Positions 1-9,400 of a stretch of DNA of 23,164 nt are shown here, piece by piece. The stretch's first letter is position 1. Each line of letters starts with the position of its first letter. A program made the position numbers and the translations under genes. The notes beneath the pieces are model-generated. The model was not told where the DNA came from and ran no database searches. It saw only the letters and a list, made by a program, of their open reading frames with translations. This DNA is from Phoronis australis (Eukaryota > Phoronida > Phoronidae), in NCBI GenBank assembly GCA_002633005.1, contig NMRA01000633.1:215880-239043 (forward strand). Reading direction: 5' to 3'.

Positions 1-263
1 CAACTGTGTATCCTGTCATTATTGTTACTGAGCTCTATTCAACTGTGTATCCTGTCAACATTGTTACTGAGCTCTATCCAACTGTGTATCCTGTCATTAA
101 TGTTGCTGAGCTCTATTCAACTGTGTATCCTGTCAACATTGTTACTGAGCTCTACCCAACTGTGTATCCTGTCATTATTGTTACTGAGCTCTATCCAACT
201 GTGTGTCCTGTCATTAATGTTACTGAGCTCTATCCAACTGTGAATCCTGTCATTATTGTGTAA
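1..263. repeat. 39-bp minisatellite, about 6.7 copies
   Basis: Units begin at 1, 40, 79, 118, 157, 196 and 235 (partial), each with CAACTGTGTATCCTGTCA and GTTACTGAGCTCTA. Units 1 to 5 alternate between GTCATTA and GTCAACA variants, suggesting 78-bp dimer duplication. 39 is a multiple of three, so stop-free frames are unavoidable. The array starts 24 bp beyond the tetraspanin stop and runs off the window, so it probably lies in the 3' UTR or just downstream. No AATAAA is visible here on the gene strand. Confidence 0.97.
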
Positions 264-286
264 AACGTCGAAAGCTTAGTTCATCA

Positions 287-487
287 TCAATTCTGTTCAC
301 TCGGCCGAGAAATACGTCGCATTTGGGAAGCGTTTACGCCAGTGTACGGTGAAACCGCTGATCTAGAGCTTAATTTCCTCAGTGAAGCGTTTGGATCAAA
401 CACAGCGCTCTCGGTAGGGACCAATCGTTGTCGTCTCTTCATTTCGACGTGCTGGTATAGACTGCAAGCCGACAAAAATACCAGCAG
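287..487 (-). CDS. Tetraspanin exon 7: end of TM4, cytoplasmic tail, stop
   Basis: 66 codons plus TGA after the acceptor AAATCATTTCAG. It begins LLVFLSACSLY, which extends exon 6 into a full TM4, then changes to a basic tail starting HVEMKRRQRL. The tail carries RKLSS and ends RRISRPSEQN. It lies 8.1 kb from exon 6, but phase, hydrophobicity and topology all fit. The upstream in-frame Met at 502 is in the intron and is not used under this model. Confidence 0.87.
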   Translation of the reverse strand: MLVFLSACSLYQHVEMKRRQRLVPTESAVFDPNASLRKLSSRSAVSPYTGVNASQMRRISRPSEQN

Positions 488-3400
488 CTGAAATGATTTC
501 AAGAAAATTTAATTTTGTGCTTGCTATAATGCCGCACATCCTCGTCCGTTTATACATAACCCGTCTGCCTGTCCGTTCACATACACACCCAACAATTTTT
601 GTAATATAACTTTAAAGTTCACAATACGAATATGTTGGCTTTTACACAGCCCTAATAGAACTTGTACACAAAACAATTTTTTTAAAAAACGTAATTGAGC
701 CCAATGCCTTTCGAACACGACACAAAATACTTGAAATACATTAACCATACAATGCGTTTCATTTTAGTTAAAAATTAACGCAAATAAGTGCCGTCAAAAG
801 TCATTCCTATACGATGCCCGGCCACGATGCCCGTCCACGATGCCCGTCCACGATGCCCGTCCACGATGCCCGTTCACGATACCCGTCTATGATGCCTGTC
901 TATGATGCCTGTCTATGATGCCACATTTCAGTGGTAGAGTACAAACTCAAACACAATCCTATAATTTATAGGAAATGTTGCTATTTCACCGATATCTTTC
1001 GATTTACAGAACTCGTTCTATTTTCTCATTGCTGAAAACAAAGTAAGGAATCAATGTACACTTCCGTGATCTGCCCACAAATTGTTAACCTTATCAAAGG
1101 CATGCTCACTCGCTTCTCAAGTTCTAAATCAACTTTGTCTTGTAGTTCGCTGGGCAATACATGCCCACAGCCAAGGGTGGTTTGACGCCGGGTGCGAAAG
1201 GACCCCCACCGGCAGCTGAGGTCCCACCATCCAGAGTTCCACCTCAACCTGAGCTCGTGACAATTTCATTTCTAAACCATTCAAAATGAAAGTGCACTAT
1301 CCTAATGTTGCTCCTAAAATTTCCATGAAATCATTAAAATTCGGAGAATGAACGTAATTCACCCATGCACATGTATGTGGCCAGTAACACAAGCTATTAT
1401 GCTTGAAGACCACACTGGCTAGGGCGGAGTTCTACAGCCTTCTCAGGTAATTCAGTAGATGCGTGTAGATTTTGTATTGGCGAAAACTTACATTGTAGAG
1501 GTGTGAAATTCCTGATAATTTGGTGTATATCTTAGGGATTTTTGTCTCACAGACACGGTAAGCGAACGTATGGCTTTATCGTCAAAAACTCTATGCAGAA
1601 CATCACTAAGTAAAGGGGAGAGTGTCTAAAAGATACCAATTTTGATATCGTTGGCCAACCTGTCCAAAATTGAGCTGTTTCAAGTCAATGACAGGTGGCG
1701 TTTCAATTGTTCGTGTTTAGTTGGAAAAAACTACCAACTGCCATCACTGTGTAAGAGAAACTTTGAGAATTTGTGAGAGTTGCGTAATGATTCTTATGAA
1801 AATGTCGATTTTCATCTTAAAAGCTGTATAAGAAATGAACATGTTGGAAAACTGATTTTGAGAATTGCTCATGAATATTAATGTGAAATGAAATTTGGCT
1901 ATGCTGATAACGCTTTATCTTTCCTGAAACATTGTTTCTTTGCTAAATTTTATAAAAGAAAACATGGTCATGTGAAGACAGATTTGTGTTAAGTAGAAAA
2001 ATTAAATTCCACAATCTTTCCACTTTCAGAAAATATGTACCTTTTCTGATTACAATTCTGCAATTTTGCAGAAAATTTGACTAAAATCACATGCTCCTTG
2101 GTAAAGTTATTCACAAGAAATGATCATAATGCTCTACCCTTTATAGTATGGAAATTAATTGTTCCACCATAATAGAAGCACTTGTGAATGGCTTCTTGAC
2201 CTGAGAGAATAGTCCCCTGAAAACCGGTTTATGGACTTACAACGGGATGTCATGGCAATGTCTCAGGACAACTTATTTTTCGGGCGGATTCAACCACTGC
2301 AGCACCCCCAAGGCCATTTTATGGGGTTGCCCTATAACAAAATTATCTGCTTGATATCTCAAAATCCTCTTGCCGTATTTTAATGAGATTTGTCACAAGG
2401 GTCTAGAGCATGCCATTTTTGAATCTGTCAATGGTCCAGGGTCAGGGACCGGAAATTTAAGTATTTTCTGTTAGAGTATTTCCGGATCAGTGATATATTT
2501 AGAGCTGGTCGACACATCTAAATGCAACTTAGCAAGCACAGCGATATGCGATGGCAATGCTGCTGCACCAGTCGGTTTTGGAGCAAGTTGATGTCTGCAG
2601 CACCCCTAGTGGACATTTTGGTCTTGGTTAGGGTCTTTCCGCTGTTTCAGGAAAGAAGAGTGTTACCGGATGACATCTAGAAATGTGGTTAACGGATTCC
2701 AATGAAACTTTGACCCATAGGTATGTGACGGTAATGCGTATCAGCCGACATTCGGCCAGATTTGAGTACTGCAGCCCCTTCAGTGGCCGTAACACTTAGG
2801 ACATAATTACAGCTACAAGTTTTGAGCTGATTTTAATAAATGCTGTGTCATTTTGTGTTTATCTTTGTATCTGCCAAACCCATGAAAAGAAATAAATCAG
2901 ACCTGCTGTTTTTGACTGGGTAAGCTAACGGTGTGTCCTTTGTGACATATTTTATTTCTTCGCTGCAATGTTGAAAAATGTTTATTTTTTAAAGTTTTTA
3001 GTCGATGTTCGTTAAGGTGCGGTATCAACGCTTTTTGCCAATCCTGACTGTTGCAGCTACCCTTGTGGTCAGTCCTGACTGTTACAGCTACCCCTTGTGG
3101 TCAGTCCTGACTGTTACAGCTATCCCTTGTGGTCAGTCCTCACTGTTACAGTTACCCATACTTTCATGAAAATGATAACCACAACTACAAACGTATCATT
3201 TGCGGTGCACTGTGGAACCATATCAACGTTTTGTCTCCGTATTTTACAACGGCGGGTTCGTTCTTGGGACATGCATCAGAGGTTATAGGTGGCGTTGTCA
3301 TGCTCGGTTGATACGCGGAATAATGTCTTGTGGGATATTATTTCACGTACGCCACTCGAGGTACGTTTTGTATTTATCCCATACGAATCGAATTCGTTAG

Positions 3401-6400
3401 TTTCTTTTGTTTTCTTTCGGCATTTTATAAATACTTCACCCTGACTGTTTACGTGGCTAATCACAACCTGTTGTGTATGTACGTGCGCGTTATGTTGCTA
3501 ACTTACTATAATAGTAAAAGAAAACAGTTTTAAATGTAACGGTTTATTACTTGAAATTGATAAAAAGTGTGAAAACGACAGTTATTGTGCATTGAACTTG
3601 TATCATATTTCGAACATAAATAAATATTATATAGAATATTTATAACATTGTAAAATCCTCATCGGGTAGCTGCACTTATTCATGAAACTAGGTCATTGAC
3701 CGGAGCGCGTAGCCTACACGTCGTCTGTTTTTACGAAGATGTTAAAAGTACCACCTTTTATGACAGCTCCGTCGAATGTAAATGTTGTAGCGATGTTGCA
3801 GGTAGGTTCTCACATTTCTACGGATTCTGTAGCATGGATAGGTTCACTTGTTGCTGGGACGGTCGTTGTTGCTGCTCGTGTAATACTGTCGCCGATAGTA
3901 TCGGGTGCTGTCATGGCCAGTGAAAACAATGTTTGATATTGGCGAGGAATCGGTGCCTGAGTTGCAGACCATATAGTATATAGAAATTGAAAACGGAGAC
4001 AGAACTGTCATATAGTTAACAGTCCTGTTCCAGATGTTACCATTGAGACCTGATTGCATGTTGAGTGGTATTTACACTTCTACAGTTGTGTTACTTTAAG
4101 TTATTTTCCGAAAGTTTGATGATTTAACCAACTAACGACGTCGAGTCGACATTGACCTACCTTTGAACCTTCAATGTCAGAGGTCACTGATGAAGTAGTG
4201 CGGGAGGTGAATACGGAAAACATTATTACATGGCCGTATTTCCCTCGACAGATTCAACGCATATGGGATAAAACACGAATACAAGGTAGCATATATAAGA
4301 GCGCAATTACAGAGGGAATTGTCATTGGAATTAATGTTTTTCGCTCTTGCGGTGTAACTATAACACCTTTATATAAATTTTCTATTTTTTCATGATCGTG
4401 TTTGTAGACGTCATCTGTTCTTTATCGGCATTAGAGTGGATATGTTGAAAATTTTCATGCATCGAGTGACCTTTTTTCAATTCTTTCCAATTCATGCTTG
4501 ACTGCTTTGATTTGACTAGTCAAACTGCTAATGCTAGTTTTCGCATGATGTGATTGTCTTGTAACAAGTTGTTTCCTATACTGAAGAGTGAAGGTGTCAG
4601 AATATAGTCTGACAGTATTTTTAGTTGTATTGTTTTGTTTTGTTATTCTGTTTGATTGGCATGACCCCTGAGTTAAGTACAGTGATGATGTAATTTGTTT
4701 ACTACAAAATAGTGTGGAACTTTCTAGAAGACTCTAGCATGACAGTAATTAATGCAGTCTGGAATATTCTAGAGACTAGTACATGTTTGTAGAATGGTTG
4801 GGTAGATTCAGGAAAGTTCTAGAATGTGCTTTGCTTGAATTGATGTAAAGTTCCAGAACAATGTATTAGGTTATAAATACACAAGCACGGGTTTGTGTTA
4901 GTCAGATCAAGTCAGTTAATCGGTGAGTTCAAGAAAGTTAATCAGGAGATTACAGTTGAGTTGCGGTAAAGAGAATCAGCAGTTACAGCGATAGTCAATA
5001 GAGAGCTAGCTATAGAGACAGCAGGTTATTGAATCGACGAGTGTAACAGTTGCTGAACGTGTCTCTGAAGTTCATCACAAGTCAAGGCTTTGCAGCATTG
5101 GCTGGAACATAAACAGTCATTACGTCGGACGTTTTGTTTGAGTAGGCTTGTGAACGTACGGTCGGGATTAATAAAGGATTAATTCGAACCAGTCTTCAGT
5201 CAATCATCGCACCAAAAGCTATTAGCACCGGTTTGTAACAACCTGCGCCCACCCAGACACGGGGAAAACGTGACAGAAGGCTTCTTCTCGGGCTGCAGGG
5301 TCATGGAGCTAAATATCTGTGTATTTGGGTGGTAGACCTTCTTTTATACATGTTTCATAGAAAAGTAAGATGTTCTTGGCCTTAGATAGTTTGAAAGTTT
5401 GTTGAAAAAGCTATCTAAGGCCAAGAACAGTTTATTTTGTTGTTAAAAACAATATGCGCACAAAGTCTGTCCGAGTGTTAGCCAAAACTGACTTGATTTA
5501 TCAGTTCAGTTGCCCTGTCAAACGAATGTATTCGTTCAAACACTGATTGCTCAAGGTATGTTGGCTATACAACTTGCACTTTATCTCGCCGGTCAGATTG
5601 GCATTTACAAAATGGATCCATTAGAGATCACTTTCAAACACTCCAGAAACAAAAAATTTCTCGTTCAGATATTGTTGACAAAACCATCGTCAGGTATTCC
5701 GAACGTGAGTCCTTTCGTTTGAAAATTATCGAAGCTTTAATACTAAAAACTGAAACTCCTGACATAAATTCCCAAGATACTGGATTCCATCGTACTTTGT
5801 CGTTATATAAATAATGTCCATATCTTGTAACACCTATGTATTTTATTAAATTTTACAACGTTTTATAGTACATTAATTCCCATGACAATTCCTTCAGTAA
5901 TTGCGCTCTTATATATGCTACCTTATATTCGTGTTTTATCCCATATTCTTTGAATCTGTCGAGGGAAATACGGCCATGTAATAATCTTTTCCGTATTCTC
6001 CTCCCGCACTACTTCAACAGTGACCTCTGACACTGAAGGTTCAAAAGGTAGGTCAATGTCGACTAGACGTCGTTAGCTGGTTAGATCATCAAACTTTCGG
6101 AAAATAACTTAAAGTAACACAACTGTAGCAGTGTAAATACCACTCAACATGCAATCAGGTCTCAGTCGTAACATCTGGAACGAGACATTTAATTATATGA
6201 CAGTTTTGTCTCAGTTTTCAATTTCTATATATTATACTGGGGAACCCAATGTTCGTCCGCCTAAGCATAAAACCGACTTGCTGTTGTACTCACCGAATTA
6301 TTCCACTTCAAAGTTATGATCTGAATAGGATTCGATTTTACTCTCACAGATATACTGCATTCATCGATTCGGAAGTTTTCTTTAATTTGTGCCGAGTTAT

Positions 6401-9400
6401 TTCAAATGTGCACTGCCTTCGGCAGCCATTTTATTGTGACACCTAAGTTCGTCATATGCTGCCCCCTTTTGTAAAAACTGAGAAATATGCAGAAAAAGGC
6501 CAATGAAGTAATGAAAATTGCAACAGCCTGTTTTTATTGACATAAACTCGATTTGAAGCTTTGATGTTGAGCTCTGCACTGTGGTTTCCAATAAAAGCCA
6601 ATTGGACAACATTTCAATGCAGTTTAATGGTGAACGTGAGGCAAAAATGTTAAGAACCCAGCGTATCGCATTTGTCTGCGGATTTTTCCTTTGGCCTTCT
6701 AGATCCTACTAGTGCCTGGGACAAACAGATACATTGCATAAACAAACCCTGGATCATGTTTTGTGTCCCGTCGGAAGAAAATTTAAATTCGAAAACATCT
6801 TCTGAAAACGCACAAAAAAGTGTATTAGTAAAATCTACTGATTTTTAAGTGGTTTTAAAAAACAATCGGTAAACTCACCGATTTTTGTCTCATTACTTTG
6901 ATACGTGTCTCTTCCGATAAGTTAGTACCTAACGTGCACACGAGCACTCCAAATTGGAACGCTAAGTCCCGCGTGGTTGCGCTGCACGCGAAACAAGATG
7001 GCGGACGAACTTTGGAGCCTGACGAAAATAGGTAACCGGACTATATATCGTCTGCAACTCAGGCCCTGATTTCTCGCCAATATTAAACATTGTTGTCACT
7101 GGCCATGACAGCACCCGATACTATCGGCGACAGTATTACACGAGCAGCAACAACGACCGTCACAGCAACAAGTGAACATATCCATGCTACAGAACCCGTA
7201 GAAATGTGCAACATCGCTACAACATTTACATTCGACGGAGCTGTCATAAACGGTGGCACTTTTAACATCTTCGTAAAAACAGACGATGTGTAGGCTACGC
7301 GCTCCGGTCAATGACCTAGTTTCATGAATGAGTGCAGCTACCCGATGAGGATTTTACAGTGTTATAAATATTCTTGTTATTTATTTATTTTCGACATATG
7401 ATACAAGTTCAATGCACGATCGATAACTGTCGTTTTCACACTTTTAATCAATTTCAAGTAATAAACCGTTACATTTAAAACTGTTTTCTTTTACTGTTAT
7501 AGTAAGTTAGCAACATAACGCGCACGTACATACACAACAGGTTGTGATTAGCCACGTAAACAGTCAGGGTGAAGTATTTATAAAATGCCGAAAGAAAACA
7601 AAAGAAACTAACGAATTCGATGCGTACGGGATAATACACTTCGGTCTCGGTTGATACGCGGAATAATGTCTTGTGGGATATTATTTCACGTACGCTACGC
7701 TCGGTACGTGTTTTGTATTAATATCATTGTTCTTGTTTCATGAATCATACACGATAGCGTTTATGATTTTAAATTTATTTGCCTTGGATGACTGAAGTCT
7801 AGTCGAAGTACAGCAACTGTTTTATTATGAAATGTTTTGTACGGTGTTTTATTTTATATATTATATTATATTATATTATATATATTTCATATATTTGTGT
7901 TCGTGATGCCACTTAAACTCGGCGATCTACTTTTTTAACTGCCATCTGAAGAAAGACATTTATGTAGACAATACGAAAGTTTGTTGAACCATATACTATA
8001 GTTGTCTATAATCTATGGTTGAACAAGCTTTCTAAGGCCAAGAACAGCTTACTTTTCAATGAAACATGTATATGTCTATATGTACGTATATGTATACCAA
8101 GCAAAGAGAGGTGTTTTACCGTAGGGGAGAAAAATCGAGGAAGTGACGAGCAGTTGACGGATTGTTTTTATTCTTTATTCATAATTTGAAACTAAAGGAA
8201 AGTGCTTTGACATAAACAGAAATTTTTAGGCAAGGGCGAATAGTAAAAATACCTGGTGAACAGACTTCTGTTTCAGTGGCAGAGAGCCACTCTGAATAAT
8301 GCAATTTTGTTTGTTTTTTCACGTTCTACGCCACTTTAGACCAAACCGGCTTTTGAAGGTCACGTGATTCAACAGCTGGGAAGACGAATGTTACTGACAT
8401 GGTAGATTTTTGCGACAATGAAAACAAAAGAAAAACACACTCACGTAAGAAATTCTAAGTATTTCTTCAAAAAGTCCCTAACAGCTGTTGAAATGTTGCT
8501 TGAGATAAATTTCTTAATTCTATTCAACATTACATATTTTATTCGCGATTCATTGTCGCCCATTTTAGTGCGGTATATCTACATACCTCTAGGGAAGAAA
8601 GACCGAAGCCCAGCCCCGCCATCAAAGCTATGTTGTTGCTTGTCCAAGTTGTAATTTCTTCGAAACAACCCTGAAATAAGACCAGGAACTTGACTGTATT
8701 TTAGCCTGTACAAAGCTTAATGAGCGCTAGAGGCTGTACGCTGTAGGCTAGTGTGTCTTAGCTAAAAGTTGGATGTTTTTTTTGCTTTATAGGTTACCAT
8801 TGCGAATTCATTACCCAGCGAATCTAAAGTTCATTCTATTAAACGTTTATATTTGCGTTAAAACCTTTTAGTAAAGTTGCGGTGTTTCAAGGCCAGAGAG
8901 TTTAGGGACACTCTTCGATGTCGGGACAAAGGCCGGGGTCAAGCGTCAGATCTTCGTGAAAAAATGCACCGCGCGCTCTTAAAAACCAATTGACGGTAAA
9001 AATTACAACTGAAACCTTCTATGACGAAATTGACACTGAGGAAATTAATTGGTTTTGTCTCTTCGGAAATTTGAGGCTGTCACTACACAACGGGCAGAAA
9101 TTTGAAGTGCAATAAATAAATCTTATCAAAATGGAAATTGTCAGGTTAGACACCTTTTTGTTCATTTCAAATTGAAGGCTTTTGCTGTCAGAAAGCCTAT
9201 AAACAGCGTTCACCTTCAGATTTAGTGCTTCGCTTGTATCCAAGAATCGCACAGACGCGTCAATCTGGCACCGAGATCTGTCTACGTAGATTACATTGTC
9301 CTTGGAGCTTGCAGCCTTGTTCACTTTGCAACATGTATCTGGCACGTACGTGCCATTGCCCTGATTTTTAACTCGGAACATACTTTTTGAATAGTCTTCG

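Larger units (their letters stand above)
4595..5275 (+). mobile_element. Solo LTR (681 bp) with 5-bp target duplication
   Basis: Starts TGTCAGA and ends CGTGACA, giving TGTCA/TGACA terminal inverted repeats. It is flanked on both sides by GAAGG (4590-4594 and 5276-5280). A TATAAA at 4872, a start expected near 4900 and AATAAA at 5170 give a plausible U3-R-U5 order on the plus strand. No internal retroelement region follows, so this is a solo LTR left by recombination. The 5' end also carries a 7-bp hairpin (TGTCAGA...TCTGACA). Ty3/gypsy and BEL LTRs can make 5-bp duplications; the family is not assigned. Confidence 0.9.

Noticed and set aside
6-263. 85- and 73-codon ORFs encoding a 13-residue repeat
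   Set aside because: A 39-bp period keeps frames open automatically; no start context or flanking coding signal.
1026-1247. 73-codon minus ORF as an extra tetraspanin exon
   Set aside because: Exons 6 and 7 join in frame without it and its sequence has no tetraspanin feature.
3696-3936. Paired ORFs also found inverted at 7083-7311
   Set aside because: Shadows of the inverted arms; overlapping frames are both open, with no domain.
4189-4230. CTGATGA...GGAAAAC as a hammerhead
   Set aside because: The segment between the two strands cannot form stem II, and the inverted arm has CTGTTGA.
8467-8484. Possible short last tetraspanin exon reading LLGTF then stop
   Set aside because: It would leave TM4 incomplete with no tail and has a weak pyrimidine tract; 487-287 fits topology far better.
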